From contig KQ965740.1 in the NCBI GenBank assembly GCA_001574975.1, positions 278,103 through 342,102 on the forward strand: a DNA stretch of 64,000 bases. Reading direction: 5' to 3'. Position 1 is the stretch's first letter, and each line of letters opens with the position of its first letter. Of the stretch, positions 45,698-57,550 are shown piece by piece. This DNA comes from Gonapodya prolifera JEL478. Taxonomy: Eukaryota > Monoblepharomycota > Monoblepharidomycetes > Monoblepharidales > Gonapodyaceae. Under the pieces are notes generated by a model that did no database searches, was not told the origin of the DNA, and saw only the letters and a program-made list of their open reading frames with translations. Made by a program: the position numbers and the translations under genes.

Positions 45698-48024
45698 ATG
45701 GCGACGTCTGTGTCCGCGTCTCATGGAGCAGCTCTTAATAGTGCTAGTGCTAATCTCCCCACGATTGCATTCCTCGAGACTTTGGGGACAAACCAGCAAC
45801 AGCACCATGGATATGGTCGGACGACATCCGGCAGAGGAAACAAAGGTACTTCCAAGCAATGTGTGAAGGGAATTGAATTCAAAGGACTGACGAATGGTTG
45901 TCATTGGCGTACCGCTTTTTGAATCGTCGATTCCGCAAGTAAATCCTCCTCCACGCCAGCATATGGGCCGCGCTCAAAGCAACACACCTCCGCCTGCTCA
46001 ACTAGGTCAACAGCGACCACGATCGCGTGCTGGTGATACGCTCACTCCTGAACGGCCCCCCTCCCCCTCCCGGCGGCATCAGTCGCCACCGCGCCTCAAG
46101 ACACCGGCACCCACAGTCGACCTCACACCTCACTCTGCAAGCTCTGATCGCACTCTAACACTCTCACCTTCGACCATGCCCTCTTCGACCCCCTTACCAC
46201 TGGACCCAGCAGCTTTGCAAACGGATTATGTCCGTACTCTCCAGCAGCAAGTCTATCTCCTGGAACTTGAAACGCGATATCTCAAAAAGAACGGACCTGG
46301 GGGTGAAGCTTTTATGCGAATGAATGGCGGGGCTGCTGCTGCGGGCCTCAATGATGCGATGAGAGGCTTGAAGGTAAAATACGTGGAACTCGAAGAACGT
46401 TACAAAGGGGAAATCAAGGTAAGTTACTTTGACCGAAAAGTCCCTTCATTATCATTGAGCCATTAATCTGGTGAATTACACAGACCTTGCAGGAACAGCT
46501 ACAAGCCCTCCGTGGACAAGCTTCGATGGATTCAATGAAAATCTCAGATCTTGAGAAGGACAAAGAAACGCTCAAAGAAGACGTTCAGCGGGCGCGCGGT
46601 GAGCGGATGATACCTTGCTTGTTTGGAACGTCTTCACCAGGGTTCCACGTCTGACACCGCATTGCTGCTACGAACCTGAAAAAGACGAGTCGAGCAACGA
46701 AAGGGCAGAACTGTGAGCTCATGAGCTACCTTTGTCAACGTTTTTCTATTGCAACTTGCTTCCACAGGCATGCCTCCCTCTCCGCCGCACGATCCTCCCT
46801 CTCTTCTGCCCAGCTTACCAACACCTCGATCCAAAACTCCAACACCCGTCTCACCCAAGAAAATTCCCGTCTCGCCACTCTAGCTGCCTCCCGGGAAACT
46901 GAGCGGGCATCCATGTCTGCCGAACGGGACGCCTACCGGCGCTCCGCCGACGAGTTGCGCGCTAAGCTAGACTCCGCGGAGCGGCGAGCATTGGCACTAG
47001 AGACAAGACTCGCCGACACGGAGAGGAAACATGCGGCGTCGGATGTGGGGTTCTTGACGGGAAGGGTCAGCCAGTTGGAAGGGGAGCTCATCAAATGTAG
47101 AGAGCAGCTCAAAGTGTGCGAGGGAAAACTTGGAAATGAAGAGACATTGCGCAAAAGAGTACAGGAAGAGAATGCGGGGCTCGTGAAGAGGGGAGTGGAC
47201 GCGGCAGCGGAAGTTGAAAGGGTGGTCGCCAAGTTGAAAAGAGTGAGTGTCACCCCACCTCAGCTGCCCCAACGCTTTTGTGGAGTCGCCAATCTGTTTT
47301 TCTTGGCCCCAGGACGAATCCCACGATGCCGCCACATCCCGCCGTATTGCCGAACTATCCGAGAGCTCTGAGTCTGCCCGTGCCGACCTGGCACGTGTTA
47401 CGACCGAGCTGGACCTCTCCCGCTCGGCACTCGCGGCATCCGATGCCCGATGTGCAGCGCTGTCCGAGGACTTGAGGGTGTGTAGGGAGGATGTGGAGAG
47501 GGCAGGTGTTGAAAGGTTAGCGTGCGAAGAAAGGGCCAAATCAGCAGAGGAGAAAGTGAAGGAGGTGGAAGCGGTGGTGGATCTTGTTCTGAAGGAGAAA
47601 GAGTAGGTGACAATTTTCGTGCAGCCACCTTCGGTGACCCGACTCATCATTCGCATGTAGCTCTTTGAATTCCGCCCTCCGCACCCTTCAAGCCCAGCAC
47701 ACTCAACTCACTTCTTCTAACGCATCTCTCCAATCCACACACCGCCGCCTTGCCGCACAACTCGATGATCTCCGCACGCAGAGTGAAGAGCGAGATCGCT
47801 TAGGGCGACTCGTAGAGCAGGTTGAGGCCAGCGGGGAAGGCTACCTGCAGCTGATGAAGGACGTACGGAGGGCGCTGGCAGGGAGGGGCGCCTTGCCGAG
47901 AACTGGAGGAAATGGTAATACTACCGTTGGAGGGCCGACGAGCGTGGCCTCAAGAGCCGTAGTAGGGAGGTTTAGTGTGGAGGATTTGAGAGAGGAGGTG
48001 GAGAGGGAGATGCGACGGGTTTGA
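45698..48024 (+). CDS. Long coiled-coil protein, family not recognised
   Basis: It starts MATSVSASHGAALNSASANLPT (45698). After a short intron it continues VNPPPRQHMGRAQSNTPPPAQ and a Pro/Ser/Thr-rich segment. Then comes a distinctive block LQTDYVRTLQQQVYLLELETRYLKKNGPGGEAF (46223-46310) and GLKVKYVELEERYKGEIK. From about 46480 to 47870 the protein is almost all heptad coiled coil (e.g. LTQENSRLATLAASRETERASM, RVSQLEGELIKCREQLKVCEGKL, EEKVKEVEAVVDLVLKEKE). It ends FSVEDLREEVEREMRRV at 48024. The LQQQVYLLELExxYLK block is reminiscent of metazoan axonemal or centrosomal coiled coils, a role that would suit a zoosporic fungus; this is inference. Exon joins at about 46430 and 47240 use GTAAGT and GTGAGT donors. 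Confidence 0.68.
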
Positions 48025-48150
48025 GGAATGGAGTCGGCGTGTGTTATTTTCATTACTATAATTGCATTTCGATTGGGCGGCAAAATTTGGATGGTTCTTC
48101 CCAAGTTCGATCGTGCCCACACAGTCACGAAATCGTCAACCCCGATCAGA

Positions 48151-50116
48151 ATGACGACGCGAGCCTCCGATCGATCTCCTGTCGTGCCAATTCCTCCCGA
48201 GATCCTGTCGATTGCGCTTTCCTTTCTCCCACCTGCACAGCTTGTGGAGTGTGCACTGACATCGAAGGCGTTTGCAAATGCCGCTTTGCCTCTCCTGTGG
48301 CGCGAGTTTCACGTTTTCCGAACGGCGGATGCTCGTCTCTCGACCGTGTTCAAGTCGACTCGAAATGAAACGTATGCCCCGTACTCTAGGTGAGACAACC
48401 CAACCTTCGCCTGGGTGAGCATTCACGGGACGGCATTTCTCTGCAAGGTACATTCGCAGTATCGTTTCCGGCTGGCGTGATGGGGTGGCAACTATGAAAC
48501 AAATATTGCCGGTAGTCGGAAGGCAACTGTCGAAATTGGACCTCTGGAGATTATCAGTTGGGGTTCTGACACCGGTATGACGCAGCGGTTGTGCCATATC
48601 CACGTGGCTCTGAATATCCATCGGTATCTATTGGATCTGAATTCAAGATTGATATGACCGTCTTCCCGGCTTATTTGGGACCTCATCTGACACATTTGGA
48701 CGTATCGGAATGGAATGGACGAAGCATTGCAACATTGCCAACTCCATACCGCACGATTGAGGACCAAGTTTTGGATGGCTTCTGTCGAGCGTGCCCAAAC
48801 ATCCGCGCTTTGTGGGCTCAAGAGACTGACCTGAGTCCGGCATTACTTGTTAGCTTAAGCAGGCGATGGTTCCATCTGAATGAAGTGTGGTTCGGCCATC
48901 CAAACTATTTCATCTGTGAGAAAGTGTCAGACACCTCACCGAACCGCTACACCAACGTCCTTTCGTCTGGACTCCTTGAGGAGCTGGCAGCAAGCCTTGG
49001 GGACAGGCTTGTCGAACTTGGTCTTTTCTCAATGAATCCAGGACTGAGCATCAAGGACCCTAACATCCTCCGACATTTTCTGATGTATTGCCCAAAACTG
49101 AAGCGGCTTACAGTAAAGCAGTGTGATGTCGCAAGACTCTGTGCTGATGTGTCGAATCTGCAGGGTCGATACGGCACATCACAAGGGGGATTGCCAATTG
49201 TTCAACTGCGGATAAAAGTCACCACAACGGAATGCGAAAGTTTGTGTGATGTGATCAATTCTTTGGTGGCATTGGAGAGTGTTCACTTAACTATCTATCT
49301 GTCACCAAAGTATGGTTTCTATTGTGCTTGGCAAAAGCTTTGAATGTTAACAATTTGGCAGGCAGAAGCCGTTGCAAGCATCACTGCCCATTGTTGCACG
49401 TCTCGCGCACTTGCTTGGCACACTCCCGCAACTCCGGGCAGTCCGAATGGCGGTGGAGCTATCTAGTGTTGCATTTCAACGCGAACGAGATTCCGCTGAT
49501 TCCCATCATGACATGGACTCTCTCCTGGAAACGTGGATGGCGGAGCTGGTCAATGGACTCGGCAAGGCCAAAAGCCTTGAGCAGCTCGGTTTGAAGGTAA
49601 ATTTGTTCGTTCATTTCGATCCCGAAGCTGAGCTTGACTCCATTGAAGCTATTTTGGATGGACTCACACTCACGACGACTGGCACTGCCTCCCAAAGCAC
49701 TAGATGCGCTATTCAATCACTCTTTGACTCCCGATGACCAACCTTCCCTCCCACCTTTGGCATCTCGATTGACCTACATCTCACTCTCGGCACACCATCT
49801 TCACACCCCCGACGCTTTACAGGCGTTTCTTCTGAAGTTTCCTCGACTTCGATCTGCCCTCCTCCGTTATGTGGAGCCAAGTGTTTATGACTGGGTGAAA
49901 GACGAGTGCTTTGGAGGTACAATGATGCAAAGGCGTCGCTGGGTTGGTGATGTTGAGTGCAGCAATATGTTCGGGGTGGGCGCCAACGACCCTGGGGAGG
50001 GCCCCGTGAATGACTTGTTCGAGAACGACTCCGGGGCGGACTGGGGATACAGCACATGTTTCGTGAAGCTGGGGACCGTAGCGTCAATTAAGAATTTATG
50101 CGCTTGGCCGCTATGA
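48151..50116 (+). CDS. F-box protein with leucine-rich-repeat-like C-terminal region
   Basis: It starts MTTRASDRSPVVPIPPEILSIALSFLPPAQLVECALTSKAFANAALPLLWREF (48151), a clear F-box (residues about 12-55) for binding Skp1 in SCF ubiquitin ligases. The second part has irregular LRR-like units: LLEELAASLGDRLVELGLFSMN, ILRHFLMYCPKLKRLTVKQCD, VALESVHLTIYL, LLGTLPQLRAVRMAVEL, LVNGLGKAKSLEQLGLK, LQAFLLKFPRLRSALLRYVEPS. A 56-bp intron (GTAAAT...AAG, about 49595-49650) explains an apparent frameshift. It is only 126 bp downstream of the coiled-coil gene on the same strand. Such F-box/LRR proteins are very numerous in fungi; the substrate is unknown. Confidence 0.75.
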
Positions 50117-50245
50117 ACTATTATTGAATTGTGACGTCCATCATTGGGGAAAAGGGATCGGATTGGTCTCCACCACGCCGGCAGTTCCAGATATTCCCAG
50201 TCGAATTGGTATTTCCAGCCATCAGACCGCGAACTGAATCCAGAA

Positions 50246-53197
50246 ATGACCACGCAGACTCCTAGCCTTGCTGGTCGCAGTGCACGGTCGAATCAAAGCC
50301 TCCCGTCCGTAACTGCTACCGACGAACGCATTTTGGGGATGTCCTCCCTCAATGGAAGTATTGGCGCAATCTCACAGGCGACTTCTCCCTCGCGTCGTGT
50401 CTCTCGATCCTCCTCTCTGGACTCCACTGCGCAGCCTGTGCGCGTTGCCGTCATCGGCAGTGGGTTGGCAGGTCTCTCGACTGCCTTTATCCTCTCAACC
50501 CAGACGCCTCGTAGAGACGATCCCGCGGCTGCACCCCCATTTCTTGTTACTCTATATGAGAAAGCGCCAGCACCTGGAATGGATTCAGCCTCGGTTTCTG
50601 TGAAGTGTTTTTGCAGGAAATGTTCTGGGAACAAAAGCTCAAAGGTCGAACACGTAGAAGGCAGAATAGAGGTGCCACAAAGAGCTTTCAGCCCTGGTAA
50701 GCTGTCACAGAACGAAGGGTGAGGTGGGGTGGCGGACCTAGTTTGACAGCTCTTTCAAGTGACAATCGAAGTTCCTGCGATTCTTCATTTTCGGACGCTT
50801 AATCGTTCCTCCGTAGCGTCACGTACTCACACTATTCACTACACTCCTTTCCACCTGCAGACTGGTACCCCACCCTTGTCGCGTTCTATCGGTATCTTGG
50901 GATCCCCTTCGACATGCGTGACGACACCCCATCTGTATCCATCAATCGCCTTGGCCAAGAAGCAGCCACCTCCGCCCCGATACCATTAGTCAATAACTCG
51001 GCTGACGCGAGCGCGGCCCAGCGAACCATTCGACCCCACTCCCAGATTCCTCCTCAATCCCGGATTGCGCGTCCAATGCCTCCAAAGCGCCACACTACAA
51101 GTGCAGTTCCGGTTTCTTCCTCATCCTCCCGTCTACCACCTGCGACATTCGTTCCCGCATCCGACTCCGACCTTCCGCCCATGGCTTCCAACGGTATTCC
51201 AGTAGTTCCGGTCACTCTCTTGTCCGCGTCTCCCTCTCTTCTGCCCTCCGACGATTCCGACACTGATTCTGTCGTCTCCGCCACCTCGCCCACCACATTC
51301 TCTGATGCAGATGATAGTGCCTCTTTCGACACGGCTCTCCAAAGTCCTCCCTCCCTCTCGGCCAGCGCCTCAGCCACCGCTCCTCTTCGTACCCGGTCAA
51401 GATCCTCTCTCGCCGCGTCATCTTCGTCTTCGCTTCCCGCTCCAGTCGGTACAAAAGCCAAACCCGATGTGGTGACACTATGGACAGGAGCGCAACTGCG
51501 GGTCTCCGCCAAACGTGTTCTCGCACTCCCTTTCCCGAGCATTTCCCTTCCTCCTACTCTCTCTGCGTGGCTCTCACTCCTTTCTCCTTACGGCCTCTTC
51601 ACCTCCATCACTTCGCTCGCGTGGCGTGCGCGATTGCTCGTCGAGTTTTATGCGCTTCAACGGGACGGTACAGGGTTGAGGCGGTCAGGCGAGCTCAAAA
51701 AGCTGACGGGAACTGTTGAAGAGTGGTTCATAAAGCGGGGTGGAAGCAAGGATTTGAGAGAAGGGTTCTTGTATCCGATGATGAGCTCAGTGTGTACATG
51801 CAGGATTGAAGATATAAGGGATTATCCTGCGAAGGCTATTCTAGGTGAGTTTGATATATTCAGATAATGAACTAGTGTGAGACTTGGCCGAAGGGCTTTC
51901 ATGGGAAGGAGGCATTGGACAATCATCGAGTTTAGCACCTGATGATTCTCCAAATTACTAAATATCGCATTTCATCCCGCCAGATTGGCTCTCCCCCAGG
52001 CATTCGCTATTCCACCCGCAAGGACCTCTCCTCCGCGGGCCTGGTTTGCGAACACATTTCCTCTCGTGCCCTGTGTCTGAGGTCTGCGCCCGCCTCCTCT
52101 CTCCTGTCCACCGTGTCGCGCTTGGCACGGGTGTGCGTCGTGTGCGGAGATCTGCTGAAGGAGGTTGGATTGTGGAGGACGAAAGAGGCGGCGTCGCGGC
52201 TTACGACGTTTTAGTTGTGGCGACACAGGTTCGTGGCGTCATTCAGTTCGACGTCGAGTGAATACGAATTCATTTTTATCTTCATTTGGTGCTGCACCAC
52301 ACTCAGGCAAACCAAGTGGCGGGCCTGCTTGACCTTTCCTACCCCGGACCCGCCTCGTCTCCCCCAATCGGCTCTCCCCGCCGTACCGCTCCAACCTCCC
52401 ACCGTCACATCAATTCCGTCTATGCGGGCAACTCCGCACCCGTTTCTGGAGCACCACCTGTGCCTGCTAACGCTGGCACAACACTGCAAAGCATGCTCGA
52501 CCTCCTGTCTACGGTCAAGTATGTGCGGAGCATATCGGTGGTGCATAGCGACCCGCGCCTCATGCCGCCGGAGAAAAAGGATTGGCGTACCTTCAACTAT
52601 TTCATCAATGAAGGGGCGTCAAACGGGGATGCGAGCGGACTCACAACCAAATCGGTTGGGCCGGTCGCCACGGCGAGGCCCATGAGGCCAGAAGATGGAG
52701 CCACCGTGACGCATTTGTGCAATGCAACTATGGAGGGCTTAGGGATGGATGTGCCTTACTTCCAGGTGGGTTGAGCAAATCGCTTTGTGATTGGGATAAG
52801 GTTTAATCACTGTCATGTTGCACAAAAGACATGGAACCCCATCATCGCACCTCTCCCGCACCTCACCCACTCGGCATCAAATTTCGACCGCGCTGTACCA
52901 ACACCCGCGTCATCTCGTGCGATGGATCAGCTGGACGTTCTACAAGGCACAGCGAACCTTTATCTCGTGGGCTCATATGTGTGGCCTGGCGTGCCACTTC
53001 TCGAAGGGTGTGTAAGGTCGGCCATGAGAGCCAGTCGGAGGATGGGGAAACGGTTTGGACGTGAGGTCGTCGTGCCCTGGGTGCGAGATGAGGAATGGGA
53101 GCCGGTTGAGGGTGGTGAGACTTTGAGCGATCGGTACTTCGATGGCTACTACCATTTGATGGGTGTGGGGTCTGTGGAGGAGCGTGGGATGCTGTAA
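50246..53197 (+). CDS. FAD-dependent amine-oxidase-like oxidoreductase
   Basis: It starts MTTQTPSLAGRSARSNQSLP (50246). The dinucleotide-binding motif VRVAVIGSGLAGLSTAFIL (GxGxxG, 50434-50490) is followed by FLVTLYEKAPAPGMDSASVSV. After an intron comes DWYPTLVAFYRYLGIPFDMRDDTPSVSI, as in NAD(P)-binding Rossmann/amine-oxidase proteins related to phytoene-desaturase-like flavoproteins. A long Ser/Asp-rich, low-complexity insert (about 50990-51470) interrupts the fold, which is unusual. Later exons resume with SAWLSLLSPYGLFTSI, SGELKKLTGTVEEWFIKRGG, GLGMDVPYFQV and NLYLVGSYVWPGVPLLEGCVRSAMRASRRM (the C-terminal FAD-contact region), ending 53197. At least six exons. The substrate cannot be read from sequence. 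Confidence 0.75.
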
Positions 53198-53392
53198 ATG
53201 AGTACGGACGTTTTGATAGATGCGATACGCAGATGAAGCGTCACTTCTTACAACTATGTACTACACGGTCACGAAAGTTTAGAATAAACGATAGGACTTC
53301 GGAGTTCTGACCGGATCGTCACATTTCACGTTCTTTTCATGGGCAAGATGATGATTGTACTACAATGCATCATTTTTTTTTTCCATATAATG

Positions 53393-55244
53393 TTACAGTG
53401 CCATTTTCTTCGCTTCCGCAGCTTTGACAGTACCAACGGGAATTGGCTCGCGGCCAGCCCACCAAACTTCTTCGTACAGGTTGACAATCTCGCTCGCATT
53501 CGCGACCAACGGATTGTTACCTACACTACCGGACGCAATTGCCTGGTAGAACGAAAAAGTGAGAGCCGCAAAGCAGGTTAAAGGCCCCGACCAAACGCAC
53601 CTGCTCCGCCATAACCTGCACCACCTCATCCCATCGCTCCTTCTTAATTCCATACTCTGCAGGAGTTGGCACCTTGAGGTCCCGGTTGAGGTTGTCCAGC
53701 GCATCCACCAAGCGCGAGCAAGCGACCTCGTCGTTGTCGTGGGATGTCGCGAGACCCATCGCGCGCGCGCACTCGGCGTATCGATCGGGACAGGAAGGGA
53801 GAGAGAATCGGGTAATGTATGGGAGGAGCATGGCGTTGGAGAGACCGTGCGGTACGCTTTGAAGTGAATATGATGGTGTGAGCGGATTCGGTGGGGCGAC
53901 GGCAGTGCTCTTGGACACGCATAATGACAACTCACTGGAAGAACGCCCCAATTGGCCTGCTCATACCGTGCACAAGGGCCACGCTCGAGTTGGAGAACGC
54001 CATCCCCGCGAGCGTGGCGCCCAGCATCATGTTCTCTCGGGCCTCATGGTTGGTGGGCTCGGCGCAGGCGGTCCGAATCCAGGGGAATATCCGGGACATG
54101 GCCGAGAGAGCTGGTGCGGGAGGTGACGATAGTTAGTTAGAGCCTTGCTTTGCAGCAGGTGCAGATCTTCAACAATGTGCCAAACCCACCCATGTTGTCG
54201 GCGAAGGGATTGCGCTTCTTGCTCACGTACGCCTCGATGGCGTGCGTCAAACTGTCGATCCCCGTGTCTGCCGTGAGCCTGCACATCACAAAAAATCAAA
54301 ACACAATTTGTTCAATCCCGCCGGCCTGTTCAAAGTTCGGGCACCGATTTCCACCCACCTGTACGGGCACCCCATGGTGAGTTCGTAGTCGACGATAGCC
54401 GCCGACGCGACAATGTCGGGGCCGGAGATGAGCATCTTCTCGTCCGTCTTGGTGTCCGTGATGATGGTGAACTTGGTCACTTCGCTGCCCGTGCCGGCGG
54501 TCGTGGGCACGGCGATGAGCGGCGGACCGGGGCGCGGGATGACGTTAGGGAACTGCGCGGTGATGGATGGAGAGGGAGAGTGGTAAGGGCTGACCCCCTA
54601 GGGGCACGAGCACGAACGAGGAAGAGCACAATGGTGCTTTTTGTCACACCTTGTATTGTCGCATTTCGCCGCCGTTGTGCGCCAGGATACCGATGGCTTT
54701 CGCGGTGTCGATGGGCGAGCCACCTCCAAACGCAATCATGCTGTCGAACTTGCCCTTCCTTATGTGGTGTACGAGAGGTTCGCGTCCGACTTTAGTATGA
54801 ATTGCGTTCTGCTTTGCGATCATCACTCACGTGAACACGGACGCGCCCTCGCTGACCACTTCAATGGTGGGGTCTGGAATCGTGTCCTTGAAGATGTCGT
54901 AGTTCTCGCCCTTCTTGAAGCCCGCTTTCTCGAGCGGCTCGATCACCTGAGACGAAAGTAATTACCATGAGCGGATTCGTCTTGTGGGGAACGTGTGTGT
55001 CGAGCCCACCACGTACCCGATCGATGAGACCCGACTTAACCATGAACGGGTCCGTGACGAGCAGGGCTTTCTTGGACCCGACCGCGATTTTCTTCAAGAC
55101 ATCGGCCACCCGCGTTACGCTGCCCCCGCCTGTGATGTGGATGGATTCGGAATTCGGGTCATGGAATTCCCGAACGCAGACGTCCGCTCGAAAACACTTG
55201 CCGATCTCCATGATTCGCGGGATCAAGATGCTCGCTGGCGCCAT
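53393..55244 (-). CDS. Iron-type (group III) alcohol dehydrogenase
   Basis: It starts [20 protein letters not shown] (55244); an in-frame ATG at 55439 would add an N-terminal extension. Landmarks are [64 protein letters not shown] (the NAD(P)-binding GGGSxxD), [36 protein letters not shown], the metal ligands [18 protein letters not shown] and [25 protein letters not shown], then [38 protein letters not shown]. All Fe-ADH signatures are present. Family members reduce or oxidise short alcohols, glycerol or 4-hydroxybutyrate-like substrates (HOT-type); this one looks closest to the bacterial-type class, so the substrate is left open. About nine short exons. Confidence 0.9.
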
Positions 55245-56408
55245 CGTCTGTAGCGGTCCCGAGCGGTGGAGTGTATGTGGAGGCGAGGATGCGGGGGGAG
55301 AACGGAGCGACACGCCCGGTATTTGTTGCCGAGCACATGACGCGCCGTAGGACACGGGAGAGTCATGCCTACCCTCCTTTTTCGCTACAATATCACAATT
55401 CATTACTGTGGCAAGTATGCCAGATAAGTATGCAGCCAAGATAGACGGGGCCCTCGCTCAAGGCTCGCCTGTAAATATAAAGCTAGCTGTGATCCGCGCT
55501 GTAACTGCGTATCAAAACCGGAATGGTAGTTGGCGAGACGGTATGAGCGGAAATGCATGAGGACATGCGGGTGTTCTCTCCAGACGAGTGCAGTTTCATG
55601 GCGGCGGTGGCTGGTGACTGCCGATTGTCGGACTGTCGCTCCGGGAGTGTCTCAACACTGCAGACAGCGGCAGCGAGCAGAGCAGAGAAGGCGGTGGCAT
55701 TTCGGACATGAACAGTCGCTTCGTACATGTGTGACGTGCTTCTGGTGATCGGCTGCGGTCACGAGGCAATATAAATCAAACTCAGCAATTGCGACCGACA
55801 GACATAACGGTGGACAGTAAATTGGTCCGTTTTCCCTCAAGCACACAGACCAAAAGCTTTGCACTTTCGCTCGCGACGCTCACTCTACAATTAATGACGC
55901 TGTTGTGACCGTTTCAGCTCTCCGACTCCCGAGAAGTCCACGAAACGCAGGCAGGCATGACCGCAGCCTGGTCGGGTTTAGGAAGGTACCGGGGGAATGG
56001 AGGACCCGTGAGGACCAGGGACCAGAACGTCGCAGGCCAAATGAATTTGATAAGCAGCAGCCGCAGACACGCAGACGCCTGCACAAGCAAGCTGACAGGC
56101 AGCCGCAGCAGGCTCTGGCGCGAGCGACGCACGAGTCCGATCAACGTGGATTAATTGAGTTTGTGTGTCAGCAGAGTACGCAACTGGGGTTAGGTGTGGA
56201 TAAACCGGTTTGTCCTAGTTTGAGGGCGTAGTTCAGCCGATTCATCCGGGCAGGCCCGGCACGTCACGCTGAGGGCGACCAATCGCCGACAGGAACAGCG
56301 GGAATAGCCGGTTTATCCTGCGCGCGATCCTCTAAAATCATCGCTGACTTCGCTGATGAAGACGCGCCGCAAAAAGACTCGGTCTCCCAATCCTCCCTGC
56401 CCCACTCA
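55245..56408. other. Intergenic between divergent genes, no gene seen
   Basis: About 1.16 kb. A few frames exist near 55530-55750 and 55905-56231, rich in Arg/Gln, without a domain. The stretch at about 55630-55690 is a CAG/GCAG-rich short repeat. Both ends should carry promoters. Confidence 0.45.
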
Positions 56409-57236
56409 ATGATGCCAGGCAGCCCAACTAACCACGACGGAGACTCCTCAGCAGAAAGTTCAACGGACCGCGCTAAGGCATTACGAGAGAAGAACAAGTA
56501 CGCCCAGAAGGTACGCTCGTCACAACCACCCCTCGGGCCAATTCACCACGTTCAAACGATTGATTCACCTTCAGGCCTGGCGGGCAAAGAAACGGCGTGA
56601 ACAGGATTTTCTACAGTCGGCGTTCGCCCAGAGCCAGGCTCGCCTGAGGGAGCTGGAATCGGAAAACGCGGCCCTGCGAGAGGAAAACAGACTGTTAAAC
56701 GCCCTCCGCGAGGAAAACCGACTGCTCATGGCTCACGTGGAGCAGATGAAAGAGCTCATCGCGTTTGGTCCGTCCCACTCCCCTGTGTCAACCCCATTGC
56801 CGCAATCTCGCGTGCCTAGTGGCGGTTTCCAGCAATCATACACCACCAGCCAAGCGCAATTGGATGCCTATCCCGTCACATCATCTTCCCCGATACTACA
56901 ACCGTACAACAACAGTCAGGCGCAATGGGACGCCTACCCTGTCATGTCGGCGTCGCCGATCCTAAATCAAAGTCTAGTATCCTCACATTCCGGTGAGTAC
57001 AACGTTGATTCACATCTCAGAGTTCAGACCAGCTGGAAGTTTATCACACTTTGCTACACTGCACGTCAGCACCTATCGTCTACTTCCCGCCCACCTTGCC
57101 CGACTCACCGCCGCCCAACTCCCACTCCCACACTCACTCACAGGCCATCACACAATCTGTTATACCCACCAACGACACATTGATCGACTGGTTCCAAATC
57201 CAACAGATGGCCACCAAGGGGTTTCCGTTACCTTGA
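56409..57236 (+). CDS. Yap-type bZIP transcription factor
   Basis: Three exons, with splices at 56511|56574 (AAG|GTACG ... TTCAG|GCC) and about 56994|57068 (GTGAG ... TCAG). The basic region is NKYAQKAWRAKKRR, a Yap-class NxxAQxAFR motif with Trp in the Phe place. The zipper follows: FLQSAFAQSQARLRELESEN AALREENRLLNAL and REENRLLMAHVEQMKEL, with a repeated LREENRLL unit. The C-terminal half is Ser/Pro/Gln-rich with two near repeats (SQAQLDAYPVTSSSPIL, SQAQWDAYPVMSASPIL), likely an activation region. It ends WFQIQQMATKGFPLP at 57236. Yap factors respond to oxidative, metal or drug stress; no cysteine-rich redox domain as in Yap1/Pap1 is present, so the signal is unknown. Confidence 0.82.
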
Positions 57237-57274
57237 AACGTGAAACGTGGAAACTTGAAACCGTGCCTGCCATC

Positions 57275-57353
57275 GCAATCCGCAATTCGCAATCTCGCAA
57301 TCTTGCAATCTCGCAATCTCGCAATCTCGCAGTCTCGCAATCTCGCAATTCGC
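57275..57353. repeat. 8-bp tandem repeat (GCAATCTC)
   Basis: About seven imperfect copies of GCAATCTC sit about 40 bp downstream of the bZIP stop, flanked by GCAATTCGC variants and preceded by a GAAACGTG/GAAACTTG run (57237-57262). It is a simple minisatellite in the 3' flank. Confidence 0.85.
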
Positions 57354-57550
57354 ACTCCCCATCATACCCACCAAGTCGTCATTTGTTTGCTGGTAGTGGT
57401 ATTATCAGCAGAATACCGTCACGATATGTATTTTAAAGTTTTTTGTATAAAGCCCGCACGTCAAATTTCAATCAATGCTTGCTTTCTTTTTCGCTTATTT
57501 CTCATTTTCGCGTTGGGAAATCTACTTTTCCTCCATCCCTCCTTCCTTGT

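Noticed and set aside
49660-49740. Apparent frameshift in the F-box gene
   Set aside because: A 56-bp GT-AG intron restores the frame.
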